DNA of 64,000 nt from Rachycentron canadum (lineage: Eukaryota; Chordata; Actinopteri; Carangiformes; Rachycentridae). Shown piece by piece: positions 1 to 12,790 of the stretch (position 1 is the stretch's first letter; every line of letters starts with the position of its first letter). The notes beneath the pieces are model-generated. The model was not told where the DNA came from. It was given only the letters and a program-made list of their open reading frames with translations, and searched no databases. A program made the position numbers and the translations under genes. The DNA lies in assembly GCA_038496675.1 (NCBI GenBank), contig CM076658.1, positions 9,033,627 to 9,097,626 of the forward strand. The letters are read 5' to 3'.

Positions 1-146
1 AACACCTGCAAATATAAGATAACACATTCCAACGGCTGATTATTACAAATAACTCAAATGAGAGATCAGAGCAGCTACTGAAAAAAAAAAAAAAAAAGTC
101 ATCATCATCTTTCTGCTGAAACCTTTAATAGCTGTTCGACTACTTT

Positions 147-158
147 CGCGCATGCGCA
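147..158. promoter_or_regulatory. NRF-1-type palindromic site in the dcun1d2 promoter or 5'UTR
   Basis: CGCGCATGCGCA matches the NRF-1 consensus YGCGCAYGCGCR at every position. It lies 50 bp upstream of the proposed start codon. NRF-1 sites are common in TATA-less housekeeping promoters. Occupancy is inferred, not shown. Confidence 0.5.
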
Positions 159-207
159 CAATGAGCGGCAGTCGGGCTACCAAACTGGTCAAACAGCGGG
201 TGTAAAA

Positions 208-3200
208 ATGGTAGGTAACCAAAATAAACACAAACCCAGGCGTTGGCTTTAGTGCCACCAAGGCTTACCTTCAATACTAGTGTCGTGTTATTAAAGTACA
301 TACCGTGTCGTGTTTTGGGAAGCCTACAATGGTCAGTTAATGTGTTCGCTGCAGTTACAGGGAAGGTCAGTTGATATTTTGAGAGCAGCTAGCTAGCTAC
401 ACGTCCCTTTTTTGGCAGTCTGGTAACTTCGGCTGGGAGCAAGTCAGCCTTTGGACCTGAAACACAGGCACACACAGAGTCGTTTAAGTGAAATCCTGGC
501 ATATCCACTACCACACTTGACAGTCTGATCCTGTGGTATTACACCCATCGCCAGTGTCAGTGATTCCGGCTAACTTAGCTAACGTTAGCCAGTAGAAGTT
601 ACTAGCTGGTGGTGTGTAGACAATGCTAACCTTACGTTACCCATTTGGTGACACAGTAATCCGTGCTGTTGTCCCTGCAGACGTTTGAAATCATGTGGTC
701 CCTATTAACACAAATCATTAGCAGCTCGGTGAACTCGCACTGTTTTTAGTCTCCGGTTTCAGGAAATGCTGGCTCTTGAGTGAAATGCTCAGATACTGCA
801 GCTGCTGTGAGGAGATGGCATGGTGATTTTCGACAGATTTGGGGGATAGTTCAGGATAATGTCGATGAGGACTTGGAGTTTAAGAGTATTTCCATCATCT
901 GTGTTTAACTTCAATGAGTTTGATCTGTAAAAAATAGAAAGTGCATATCACATAGCCTAAAGGATATCTTCATATTGGTTTACTTTTAACAGAAAAAAAA
1001 TCATTCCTGTTACTGTCATAAAGGATTAATATAACAAGCACATTCCCATTTGATCAGTTGAAAGCATTTGATTTTTGCCATTTTTGCTTTAAAAATTACC
1101 TTAAAACAGGTAATAATATATCACAGTTGCTGTTGAGTAATCGCCAAGGGCTGCAACAAACTGAAAGAGACAATTATTTTCTTAATTAATCAGTTGTTTT
1201 GTCTGAAATTATTGTAAAATGTCAGCAATGGTTTCCCATCTTTGGCTGATCAACAATTTGAATGTTACATAAAAAATATCCAGGTTACTGTGGTAGAAAA
1301 CATAAAAACATAAAATCCACATTTGAGAAGCCAGAAACATGATGTTTATCTGAACGTACTGAATCAATTATCGAAACAATTCCTGAGTCTTTTTGTTGCT
1401 TCAGACTAATTTGATTTATATTCCTAACATTGATGTAATGTTGGAAAACCAGATGTCATCTTGAATTTGGTCTAACAATGACTTTTAAATGTTAAACTTA
1501 AATTTATTGGTGGTCTGTAATGGCTACATTACAATTTAATGATGCAATATTTTGAATTTACTTCACTGGGCTCTTTCCCAGTGAAATGTACACTGGGTCA
1601 CTTCTCCTGGTTGCACTTGTGGCTGATCTTCACAATATTCTAACAATATTGTATCATTTAATTTTTGTTTTCTAACTTTTTTTAATATTGCAGAGTATTT
1701 CCGGCAGGGTGCTTGTGTTACACTCCAGACTTGTTGCACCTCTAAGTCTCAGTGAACGAATCCCTTTTCCCTACTCATGTTACTTCTATGACTGTAGTAA
1801 TGTGAGGGGCCCTCTGGGGTACAGCATGTGCTTTGAAAATCCACAACATCCCCCTTCAGAAAAGCCCATGTTGCTTTTGGATAGGACATAATTACCACCG
1901 CAGCAAGCTTTTAGATATGTGTCAAGAGTATTTTTTGAATGTCTCCCAGTTTTTCCTGTCCTTGTCACTGTTGCCTGAATGCTTGATGTGTGTGTGTCGT
2001 TGTGTGTTTTTGTCTGTGTCTCGTTCTGTGTTTGTGTGTTGTTGTCTGTACTCCTTGGTCTGATTGCGCCAGTGTCTGACAGCCCCTGTCCTGTACTTAC
2101 GCAGCATAAGCTGAAGTCTTCGCAGAGGGACAAGGTACGGCAGTTCATGTCCTTTACACAGGCTGGGGAGAAGACAGCTGTGTACTGCCTCACACAGAAT
2201 GACTGGAAACTAGAAGTTGCCACTGACAACTACTTTCAGAACCCAGATCTTTACTGTAAGGAATCAATGAAAACCTCAGTAGACCGGAAGAAGCTGGAGC
2301 AGCTCTACAATCGCTACAAAGGTAAATCTGATAATTTAACATAACATAAAAGAAACATAAAATATTTACTAGAATAGAGTTGTTCTAGAAAGGACTGTAT
2401 TGTTTAAAAGTTAAATATGTTTGCAAAAAATGTTATTATTTTCTATATTTTTTCCTAATAGATCCACAGGATGAAAATAAGATTGGTATTGATGGGATTC
2501 AGCAGTTTTGTGATGACCTCTCACTGGATCCAGCCAGCATCACTGTGCTGGTTGTTGCATGGAAGTTTCGCGCCGCTACTCAGTGCGAGTTCACCAAGAA
2601 GGAATTTCTGGATGGAATGACAGAGCTAGGGTGAGTGTTGACATCAACAGCGTGTGACACACTACAAAGTTGGACATAAACAGTGACTGAAGTATCTGCA
2701 TGGTCGGTGTCATAGTGTAGCTCCAGGGAGGAAGACTGTCTCTATTTATAGGGTCACTCGACCACAGCTTGAGTATTCTATGTCTTCATGGAATGACTCA
2801 ATGAAAAAGCTGCAGTGTTTTGACATTTGAGGTTCGTATGTCAGAGTTAATTTCAGCCAATTTGTCAACAGCACCAATACCGACATGCCGCAACTAGTTA
2901 AGTTGTCCATGAGTGGTCATTTTGAGATTTGTTAAGATTTATTTTTGGTTTGTTTGTTTTTTTTTGTTTGTTTGTTTGTTTGTTTGTTTGTTTGTTTTTT
3001 AGGTGTGACAGCCCAGAAAAACTGAAGGCCCTTTTGCCAAGACTAGAACAAGAACTAAAAGATAGTGGGAAGTTCAAGGACTTCTACCAGTTCACCTTTA
3101 ACTTTGCCAAAAATCCTGGACAGAAGGGTCTAGGTAAGCAGAGTGACAATAGTAACAATAACTCACTCAGTGATATTTCTGATTTCAACAAGTGTTCCTC

Positions 3201-4138
3201 TTTGTGTCTGTGTGCAGACTTGGAGATGGCTGTAGCCTACTGGAACCTGGTTCTTTCAGGACGATTTAAGTTCCTCGATCTTTGGAATAGATTTCTTTTG
3301 GTGAGTCAAAAAAGTGAAACTATGGATAGCAAATATGTTGACTTGGTATTGGTACTAGTACTGGCTGGATTTCTCATTACATACATACGTTTCTTTGTTA
3401 CTGTCAACATCAATGTTTCATCTTTATGATATTAGACATTGAGTCATGCCAGGCCACTGACTGAGTTGTTAGTTTACATAAAAAACATTGCCTGTGACTT
3501 TGAGGATGTAAGCTATACAGACTTTAAATTGGTACTCAGAATCACCATGTTACTCTGAGCCAAGGTAACGGTATTAAGAAAGTAAAGCTTGGATAAGGGG
3601 GGACTTGAAGGCAAGCTTCAGATATGCTGGTTTTCATTGCACATCCCTGATTAGTACAACATGAGTCATAGACTGGGACCAGTTAGTCTCACTAAATGGG
3701 TTTTAATTGGAATGAGAACGTGCTCTACTATTGAACCTTCAGAACACCCTTGTTCATCAGTGATTTACACTACAATGTCATGGAAATGCTGTACCTGTCA
3801 ACATGGTTGATGTAAAAATATGTGTGAAACTGTGCATTTCCTGATATTTTCATTTGCACTTGTCCTTCATAGGAACATCATAAACGATCAATCCCAAAGG
3901 ACACATGGAACCTATTGTTGGACTTTGGTAACATGATTGCAGATGACATGTCAAACTATGATGAAGAAGGTGAGTTTGAACAAAATCAATAAGTTGCTTC
4001 CTATTAATCTTTGGTTCATTACTATGATACTCATGATATCTTGGTATTTCTTTCTCAGGAGCATGGCCAGTCCTTATAGATGATTTTGTGGAATTCGCTC
4101 GACCAATTGTAACAGGATCAAAACGTAAAACTCTCTAA
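208..4138 (+). CDS. dcun1d2: DCN1-like protein 2 (cullin neddylation co-E3)
   Basis: Scaffold-type E3 that helps transfer NEDD8 from UBE2M/UBE2F to cullins. Seven coding exons: 208-210, 2105-2321, 2462-2630, 3003-3133, 3218-3300, 3873-3969 and 4059-4138. All junctions are GT-AG and all phases agree, giving 259 aa, the length I recall for human DCUN1D2. The N-terminal UBA-like part begins HKLKSSQRDKVRQF. The PONY domain carries DPQDENKIGIDGIQQFCDD, TFNFAKNPGQKGLDLEMA and DDFVEFARP. Residues such as FTQAGEKTAVYCLTQN, LLPRLEQELKD and the ending TGSKRKTL favour DCUN1D2 over DCUN1D1. The first exon supplies only the start codon, directly followed by GTAGGT. That start is inferred from phase and from the family's exon structure; all other exons are read directly. 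Confidence 0.93.
1147..1395 (+). repeat. Dispersed interspersed repeat, family A (GGGCTGCAAC type)
   Basis: Begins AGGGCTGCAACAAACTGAAA and runs through TTAATTAATCAGTTG, AAAATGTCAG and GAAGCCAGAAACA to CAATTATCGAAACAATT. Related stretches recur at about 10418, 22842, 53595 and 60790. I recognise it as a widespread short fish repeat, probably a non-autonomous DNA element, but cannot name the family. It lies in intron 1 of dcun1d2. Confidence 0.55.
2946..3000 (+). repeat. (TTTG)n tract serving as the exon 4 polypyrimidine tract of dcun1d2
   Basis: T-rich TTTG repeats end directly at the AG (3001-3002) that opens coding exon 4. The repeat therefore doubles as the splice-acceptor tract. Confidence 0.8.
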
Positions 4139-4932
4139 ATCCAATCACAACTCTGGAAAGCCAGAACGTTGTTTCTTTTACAGTGACTTCATAGTTTTTT
4201 TTAAGACTTGTACAAAAAAAGTGAAAATAGTAGGCTTCAGAGGGAAAACAGAAGCACTTGAAACTGTCAGGAAACCACCTTTCAGGGAGCTGAGTAAAAA
4301 CTATGAGAACAACTGGCCACATTTTTTGTCCTTGTGAGACTGAGGCATCATATGGACATTGCCAGATTCACCTCTGCCTCTCCTGCTGGATTCTCAGTAT
4401 CCTGGACGCCCCTCCGCTCTGCTCCAGGAGGAGCACTACCTGTCAGGCCATAGCCCTGTAAGTGGGGATGGACACAGCACTGAAAGGAGGGTCACTGGCT
4501 GTGTGTACTCTAAATGGACTGGAGAGGAGAAAGCAGTGTGTTTTAAGATTCTTCCTAGTCAGCTTTGTTTTGTTATATGAAGCTCTGAATGACTGTGCAA
4601 AGCTCCCATGTCTTACTCTAACCTGGGGACAGAGTGCTCACTACACCAGCACCAACAGAACTGTTGCAGTTTTTACTGTACATACTGTATCTATTGGGAC
4701 AGTTTACAAAGAGAGCTATATGAAGAATAATATAAATATGTTGAATTTATAAATGCAAAAGATGATTTCTTTTATGTACAGGAAATGCTAAGATCTCTAA
4801 TGGGATGCCTCAATATTGTGGATGATATGCTGTTGGTTTAAATGTTAGGTGGATCTGTCAAGTCATGGAATTGTGAGCTTCTCATTGAAAGCATGTTAAA
4901 TACATTTTACTTCACTTCAGGCTGGTTTCACA

Positions 4933-4938
4933 AATAAA
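4933..4938 (+). terminator. Candidate dcun1d2 poly(A) signal
   Basis: AATAAA about 800 bp after the dcun1d2 stop codon. A second AATAAA at 5454-5459 could give a longer 3'UTR. Confidence 0.45.
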
Positions 4939-6994
4939 TTTTCACTGAAGTAAAGACAATGCTTTCATTTAGATAATTGATATTGGTTTGTGGTGTTCAT
5001 TTGTCTGGATAATTACAGTTGGGAGTGGGCCTTGAATCCTAAATGTAACCAGTCCTATCCACAGTACCATGATTGTTGGTTTCAAAGATCATTTCTTTCT
5101 AATTGTTGAGGACATTTTTTTTTTTTTTTTTTTTAAATCAGTGAATCCCTTTGAGCAGTATGTTCAGCAGCAGTTAATAGAAATTTGAAGTTATGAAACT
5201 ACTGGCCCTTAGGATTGCATGGCACATATCTGTATGTTATGGCAATGCAAAGTCCTTTGTTCAGAAGCCAGGACTCTATAAAGGGCAACAACAGGACAAC
5301 AAAGTAAGCCTTAAGAAAAAATACCTGTCTGTTCAATATTTATGTTCCTGTTCAAGCCCATCTGTTCAGTGTTACTGAAGGTAGTGAAAATTAGAATATA
5401 TTGTTGATACATCATGTAAGTAGCCTAAGTATATTGTTCATTTAAGAAAGATGAATAAAGCATGAGTTTTTCCATAATCACACATGTATTTAACTCCTTT
5501 TTTGTTGAAAAGATAGACAATGGACACACTCTATATCACATATATACACAGAACAGCTGCTGAGAAACGTATTGTATTAATAAAGTAGAAGTAGCAAGAA
5601 AACTGACTGAAGCTATTAGAAATTTGTATCTAACAAGGGCAGAAAACAATCATTTAAATACACTTGAAATGTGTTTTTAATTACTTTGTTTTTAGCTTTA
5701 CATTGTAAGAGTTAGCATCGGATGTTATGAGCTAAACAGGATTTCTATATCTGTTGGTGGCACAGTTATAAAGTTGAACTTTGCTGGTTTTTATTTCCAA
5801 CAATTTAAGAAAGACTTGACAGAGCTTTCTCTATATTGTCTCTGAGAAATTGAGGGTTTTTACAACTTGAGTATTGTTGTATTCTTCAGTTACACATTTA
5901 AGGGCAAAAAATTAAACCTGAATAAACCTTTACTGTTTTTTGGCTGCGATCAGCTGTAATGCAACACTGACATGTTATGTTTTGCTTTTAAAGAATATCT
6001 GAAGAATCGCTCAGGATCTTGTTTTTGTTGACCTCTAGTGGTTTAACTTTTATCCTCCCACTGTGATGCTCAGGTGTCCTCTCACTGTTGGGTCACAGTC
6101 CAGCCACAACTATGAATGCTGGGTTGAGTTACGCTTTAGCAGAGTAGCAAACAGTTGTTTATTTGCACAATGAGATCATATATTTTAGTTGTAGTTGTAT
6201 TTCTGGCCACCTAATGAATTTAAGTCCAATATTCACTTTTTACAGTTAATTTAATTAACTCCTTTATCGACCCCTGAGGGAAATATTAGGCTGCAAAATA
6301 TTCCACTGTATCACTGACAGTGACTGTCCTCAGCTGTGTCTGCTCTTTGAATCTGGACAAAACGGGAACAGATGCTTGAAGATGGTGTGAGCTGTGAGAG
6401 CAGATCAAAACAGTAAAGTTTGGGTTAAGTTTAAGTAAAGGTAAGTCTTTAAAGTTAAAGATAGTAAAGCAAAATGACCTGAACGACGCCAAAAAGATTA
6501 AGAGGAACTGCAGAGTTTGGGGATAAATCTCTGTGGGGTCGTGACTATGTGGAACACCTTTCATGAACAAGTTGTTGTCATCATTTGTCATCATTGATAT
6601 AAACATATTCATTACAGCAGCTTTAAATACTTTTTTTTTTAATTGGTTATAATATTCTTGGTAGAATGGATAGATCTAGGATCATACAGGCAAATACTTT
6701 GCTTAAATAGTTTATATAAATTTTATTCTAGCGGCGGGGGTTGCTGTGGAGTATTTTTAAAATCCCAATTCCAGCCTTGGCTAGGAAATAATATTTTACC
6801 CTCTTTAGTAGAAATATAAACCTTTATTTTAATAAAATTGTGAAACTGCTGCTGTTGTTAATACTAATACCATTATTACAACCACTATTGCTACTGCTAC
6901 AAGTATTACCACTATCTATCATCATAGACTTGTCTATGTAAGAGGACATAAGAGCAAATATTAGCTACTGTTTCTCTTCCCCCATTTGTTTTGT

Positions 6995-7002
6995 ATGCAA
7001 AT
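6995..7002 (+). promoter_or_regulatory. Perfect octamer motif upstream of grtp1
   Basis: ATGCAAAT, the POU2F (Oct-1/Oct-2) site, followed at once by AAAG (ATGCAAATAAAG). It lies about 194 bp upstream of the grtp1 ATG. Confidence 0.4.
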
Positions 7003-7195
7003 AAAGCAGGCACCTGGGTGTTTGTTAGACTGGCCCCTCCTCCTCAGTGAGTCCTGTAAGGTGAGACATCTCAAACTCAGGTCACTTTGTTATTTACCTC
7101 GACAGCAGCCAGTTCTTTTCCAAATATTCGAAATGAAATAACTTCCACGGTGCCACTTGTTTATAACCTCTGCGGATTATTGTACCTGCAGCACA

Positions 7196-10100
7196 ATGGA
7201 GAGCAAAATAAATGCTGCTCAGTCATGTAATAATGACAGTGAAAGGTAAGTCTCATGTTGATGTGGTCTTCTTTCTTTGTGAGTATTTAGATGGTTAATA
7301 GATGCACATATATTCTTGATGTTTCCTTCTTGGCCACCAATTATTTATCAGTTTCTTTCCTCATCGTTTCACTGTATTTGAACTTTTTACTCAACACTCT
7401 TAAAAAGCTGCTTCAAGGCTTATCGTAGTTTAGTGTCATGTGAAAAAACATGAACATTTCATGGTTATTTTTGAGGTTGAATGTTGCCCCTTGCTTCTAA
7501 TCCTACTTGAAAGTAATTTAAAACTTAGCCATCATCCAGCAGGGGAATATGATATCTCAGCTACAGAAACCCTACCCAGTGGAGGCTGTTGCTGTCATCT
7601 GGGGATAGAAAAAAGAAAGAAGGGTGGGAAGGAACGTCACCCAGCTGTCGGTTTTTTCTTCACAGTATTTATCAGCTTTGTGATTTCATTTGTGCGTGGT
7701 ACTGGACTATGAATTTGCCCCACTAGGATTGACCCCTATGGCTTTGAGAGACCTGATGATTTTGAATCCTACAAGGAGATGATGAACGAATATGTAGCTG
7801 TTCTCAACAGACGATCCGTCAGATGGACCAAGCTCCTTCAAGAGAAACCTCATGTAGAGAAGAATTTAACGGGTAAAAGACACACATATCTAAACACACG
7901 CTGTAGGTTTGAGTGCTTTGTGGTTGTGTTGTGTAATTATAAAATCTGTTTTGCAAGTGAAGCGGTATGTGCGTAAAGGAGTTCCCAATGAGCACCGTGC
8001 CAGGATCTGGATGGCAGCTAGTGGTGCCCAGGAACGACTGGAAAGTAGCCCAGGTTATTACCAGTCCCTGCTGGCTATGGAGCATGATACCAAGCTGAAG
8101 GAAACCATTCATACAGGTGAGAAAAAACTGTCTTTCTAAGCTTGCTAAGATCCAGTTCCCCCTCTCATCAAAAAACTATGCACAACTCAACTTCTGTAAA
8201 CACTTCAGTCAGATTAAAGCGATAAATATAATGAATCTCTTTCTTTGGCAGATATGCACAGGACTTTTCCTGACAATGTCCTCTTCCGGAGCAAAGCTGA
8301 GCCAAGCCTGCAAAAGGCTCTCTACAATGTGCTGCTGGCCTACGGATACCATAATAAGGCAGTGGGTTACTGTCAGGTGAGACAAACACTCTCACAGATA
8401 AGTGTTTACCCTCTTGTCTCATAAGATAAAGCCTGTTTACCTCCTACCTTAAAAATAGACTGGCTACTTCCTTATTTACTGAAATTAATGTGTAACATTT
8501 CCTCCAAATGTAGCTGGACATCACAGGAAATTTCATTTATTGAGGTCAAAGTCATGTTTTGATGTATACTGTATAGTCACAGCTATTAGCCCAAGATGCA
8601 ACCTGGGAACTTCCACTTTGAACTAAGCAAAGACCATGTGAATACTTGTAGTTGAAGTAACCGTCATTTGAGTAAGTTATCACAACTACTTTGACACAAC
8701 ATGTTCATGCTGTTATAATCTCTCTCTCTGTGGTGTTTTTGTGTGTTTGTTCCAGGGCATGAACTTCATTGCAGGCTACCTCATCCTCATTACCAAAGAT
8801 GAAGAGAAATCCTTCTGGCTCATGGATGCATTGTTGGACAGAATACTCACAGGTTGAGTGTTTTTTAATCCTCTCACACACAGTTAATGTCCTTTTATGC
8901 CTCCATAGGTGTTTTCAGTGGCACAGAGGTCTGCTCAGGTTGAATAATGACATGGCTATACTGACAATTCCATGAGATAACCAAAGTCGATATATTGTGG
9001 CTATACAAATGGTTAAAGGTTTAAGTTGTTCTATTTTCACAGTGCCCACAAAACTAACAGCAAGGTGAGTGATATCAAGTCAAGCTTAGCCTGAACATAC
9101 ACTTAAGCTGAGAAAAGCTCTAATTGCGTAAAAAGGAACTCATGCTTTACTTTAAGTACATACATACAAATTAAAATTTCATAATATAGTCAGTCAATGT
9201 AGCAGACCTTGGTTTAGAGAGAAGCAAAAAGTCAGCCCAACTGTAAACACTTCTTGGGATATAATACAGCAGGATAAAGCTTGTGAAAGTAGATTCAATA
9301 TTAGTATAAATATGTTGATCATCTTAAAATCTGTTTTAAGGTTAAATTGATTAATTGATATTAGCTGAAAAGTGTCAGGTGTGAATGAGTACAAAACAAC
9401 TTTATCTTTGTGGGACAACCCAGGGAGTGACAGTAGAGTGATTAATCTTCCTGTTTATTGGAGGTAACGTCAGTGATAACATCCAATTTTATGAACCAGA
9501 AACTGTCTGTACTATTATAGCAGGTAATTGAGACAGTAAAAGTATTTGTAATAGTGTGATTTAGTATAATAATCCACATTAATAGTGCTTGGCCATAGTT
9601 GCAATATAAAAGGCTGAATATGAGTAGACCCAAGTTTGAACCTTGTGGCACTCCATGTGTAACATCCTTGCATAAATCTAAGCTCTTAAACATCTGAGCC
9701 AACCAGCATGTGTCACTGCTGCAAATAATGTGAGCTCATCTACATATGGTATGTTGTAGACTACTACAGCACAGCCATGATGGGGCTGAAGACTGACCAG
9801 GAGGTTCTTGGGGAGCTGGTGAAGGCGAAAGCCCCAGCAGTAGGACAGCTCATGGCCCAGTATCCTGGCATATGGACCCTGGTTGTGTCACGCTGGTTTA
9901 TCTGCCTCTACATTGACATACTCCCAATTGAGGTGAGGTGGAGTGGAGTTTAATGGTAGAAACCAACGAGGATTTTAAAGTGAAGTTCAACCACATCATT
10001 TTCCAGTTATCCTCCTGGTTTCTTGTACCTGCAGACAGTTCTACGGATCTGGGATTGTCTTTTCTACGAAGGCTCCAAAGTTCTTTTCCGTGTGGCTCTG

Positions 10101-10837
10101 ACGCTCATCATCCACCATCAGCCAGAGATCTTGAGAGCCCGCTCTTTGCCTGATGTGTGCGAGTGTTTTAAACAAATCACCTGTGGAGCTTTCACTCTGG
10201 ATTGCCACACCTTCATGCAGGTGAGATGAGCAAGGACAGTCAGAGAAACTAATAAGGCAATTGCCTTCTCTCAAATTGACAGATTTCTTTACTTGCTCAC
10301 CATTTCAGTTTCCATTCCCACCACTGACCAACATTATTATTAACTAGACAAGTAAATATTTGTTGATTGTTCTGTTTACCATCACATCAGATACATAAAA
10401 GCAATTAATCTTCACATCTGAGATTCTGGAATCAACAAATTTCAGGAAATTTGTCTTGAAAAATCAATTCAATGGTTAATCGGTTACCCCAACTTCCTGC
10501 AGATTAATTTTCTGTTGATGTACTAATCAATGACTTGATTAACCACACCACAAGCTAACATGACAGATGTTAGGATATAACCAGGGTTTATTCCAGTTAT
10601 TTACATGATGTACTTGTGATTTTGTGAGTTATTAGGGGAAATTAACACCTCCATGTAAACACAGCTTGTGTGCCCATACTTCTGCAAGGAAGGCAGGAAT
10701 CATCTTCATTCATATCTCAACTGATCTTTCTACAGAAAATCTTCACAGAGCCTGGGAGTCTCTCTATGGCAACTATTGGTAAACTGAGAGAGAAATGCAG
10801 ACTACAAATCCTGGAGGAAGAATCTAGACAGCCTTAA
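7196..10837 (+). CDS. grtp1: Growth hormone-regulated TBC protein 1 (Rab GTPase-activating protein)
   Basis: TBC-domain protein expected to stimulate GTP hydrolysis by a Rab; the target Rab cannot be told from sequence. Eight exons: 7196-7245, 7727-7872, 7958-8116, 8252-8376, 8756-8852, 9760-9932, 10035-10220 and 10736-10837. All phases agree and give 345 aa; human GRTP1 is about 336. After a divergent N-terminus comes IDPYGFERP, then VKRYVRKGVPNEHRARIWM, where the TBC domain begins. Both catalytic fingers are intact: IxxDxxR (I116, D119, R122) and YxQ (Y158, Q160, in VGYCQGMNF). Later blocks include VSRWFICLYIDILP, LRIWDCLFYEGSK and CHTFMQKIFSEPGSLSM. The start ATG is the first in the exon; upstream sequence is non-coding. 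It is codirectional with dcun1d2 and convergent with lamp1, as in human 13q34. Confidence 0.93.
9442..9702 (-). mobile_element. LINE reverse-transcriptase relic in grtp1 intron 5
   Basis: The minus strand reads THGVPQGSNLGLLIFSLL, which matches the GVPQGSxLGPLLFSL motif of non-LTR retrotransposon reverse transcriptases. The catalytic YADD region is not recognisable downstream, so this is a decayed fragment. Confidence 0.45.
10418..10545 (+). repeat. Dispersed repeat family A, 3' half
   Basis: Contains CTTGAAAAATCAATTCAA, GGTTAATCGGTTA, GATTAATTTTCTGTTGAT and ACTAATCAATGACTTGATT, typical of the distal half of the family whose proximal half is at 1147. In grtp1 intron 7. Confidence 0.5.
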
Positions 10838-11852
10838 GATCATCCACCATTCTTTCCCATTTACTATCAGGGACTTTGTAGTATTACTAAGTGGTGGCTT
10901 TGGTCATATTAGACTCAAATCTAGTAAACTGGATATATGAAGGATGTGCTGAAGCTGCTCAAGTGAGATCATGTTTGAACCTCATCTTTTGCTGAGGGTC
11001 TAGATGTTTCAAGCTCATCACACCTGATACTTTGTGTATTGTATTTAACTCTTTCATAGGACTGATAGTACAGTATTTGTTTTGTTACTATAGATAATAA
11101 TCATAATATCAGTTGTGAGTGCAAATTCTGTCCATGTTCATGCAAAATGAACGTTTTTTTGCACAGGAAACCAACAGGAATAATCACCTTCTGTTTCCTT
11201 AGTTTACCCTTTGCCTGGCCTCAAAAATGCCTCTGCCAAACCAAGGTTAGAAGGAGATAATTTTAGTATTACACGATAGAGGTTACTTAGGGGCTCCAAA
11301 CACGTGGCTGTAAATTTAAGTTAGAAATAGTTTTTTTACAATTGTTGAGGAAATTTCACCTGAACTGTGTAAATAATGTCTCTGTCACAGATACAAATAT
11401 GTTAATAGCCCCCACCCACATTCAGAAGTGCATATACAAATAACATGGCCACATAGGTGTTTTGTATCTTTTTAGCATATTACTAATAGCAAACACATAC
11501 AGGGCTCTGGTACAGACACACCAGGCCTGTATCAAATGAGTCCTTTCAGTAATCTAAGAAACCTCTTCCTGAGTGACTTAGGAGGGAACAGGAGACACCT
11601 CTATGTACAGATTTATCTCTTCTGTGCAAATCAAACCCAAACTATGAGTGGTGCAAATGGACCTTTACCTGTTTATTTTGATAACTTAATGAACATGCTT
11701 CAGGTGACAAAGTCTGTTGTAACTGAAATGGTATGTTTGTGGAACCCACCCTGCATTTACAGGCAGATACCCTAGACCAACCAGAAACAGGTTTGACGGC
11801 TGATTAACTGTATAAAGGCAAAACAAAAGTCTACCCCGTCTGTTCGTTCTCT

Positions 11853-11858
11853 TTTATT
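11853..11858 (-). terminator. Candidate lamp1 poly(A) signal
   Basis: AATAAA on the minus strand (TTTATT on plus), about 1.67 kb downstream of the lamp1 stop codon. Confidence 0.45.
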
Positions 11859-12440
11859 GACCTCTCCTTTAGAAAACAGTTCAAACAAAACCATTAAAAC
11901 CTTATTAAATCACTACATGGATATTTAGACATGGGAGAAAAAAAAAACAACATAAATAACTGTACTTTGTCCTATTACATCAAACAATGCATATTAATGG
12001 TAACAGTACATGAAGGCTATGTGAGACAATGGAAATGTCCCATACATGGCAGCACACAGTGTCAGTGGGTGAGCGAGTACCTCTGAATATTGGCTTTACT
12101 TAAATCCCATCCATGTTACAGCTGGGAAGGCACTGATGAACCAGACCAGAATATTTTGGCCATTTTAAACATTACATGGGGCTATTGTCAGGACTTTAGT
12201 GCAACTTCTTTCCCTTCAGCATCCAAAATCCCTAGTGGGCCCAAATACAGGAAACAAACAAACAAAAACAAACAAACCCAGCCAGTGGACTTCACCAAAG
12301 CAACATTATTAGGTTCTTAAAATGTTGTCCTGAGCTTTTTCATGCAATAAGCCAACAGTACTTTTAAATAGATTGTTTAAGCAAATCCTGGCATGTGTCT
12401 ACTTTAGTAACAGCAGAATCCAAAATAGAGTATATTATCA

Positions 12441-12790
12441 CTTTGGGAAATACACTTATTTGCTTTTGAGCAAAGTTAGACAAGATGGTGCAAGCCATTT
12501 CTATATCTGTACAATGAATATGAAGCTGCAGTCAAAAGATGGTTAGTTTGATTTAGTATGAAGACTGGAAGCAGGTGGAGAAAGCAAAGCTGGGTCTGTT
12601 CATAATATAACAACATCCACCTATCAGCATCTCTAAAGCTTACAGTGCACAAATTAGTGTTTGATTCACACAAAAACAAAGTGTAAAGGTGGCAAGTTGA
12701 GGTTTTGCAGTAGGTTATGAGCCTGGACAGAAACGTTGCTCCGGACATGTCAGCTTCTAGCCAAGAAGTAGTTTTGACTTGAATCGACAA
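12441..12790 (+). repeat. MITE-like element, family B, copy 1
   Basis: Shares TTTGGGAAATAC, TATGAAGCT, GGTTAG, AAGACTGGAA and ACCATCAGCA-type blocks, in the same order, with the element at 21207-21567. Only the left half aligns clearly; the right end is decayed. It lies in the presumed lamp1 3'UTR. Confidence 0.55.

Larger units (their letters stand above)
4139..7195 (+). other. dcun1d2 3'UTR and dcun1d2-grtp1 intergenic region
   Basis: No coding exon recognised. AATAAA signals at 4933-4938 and 5454-5459 are the likely dcun1d2 polyadenylation sites. In human, ADPRHL1 lies between the corresponding genes; nothing resembling it is visible here. An octamer motif at 6995-7002 sits just upstream of grtp1. 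Confidence 0.6.

Noticed and set aside
1786..2229. 147-codon minus-strand frame over dcun1d2 exon 2
   Set aside because: Shadow of the real exon on the plus strand plus TG repeat; low complexity, no family match.
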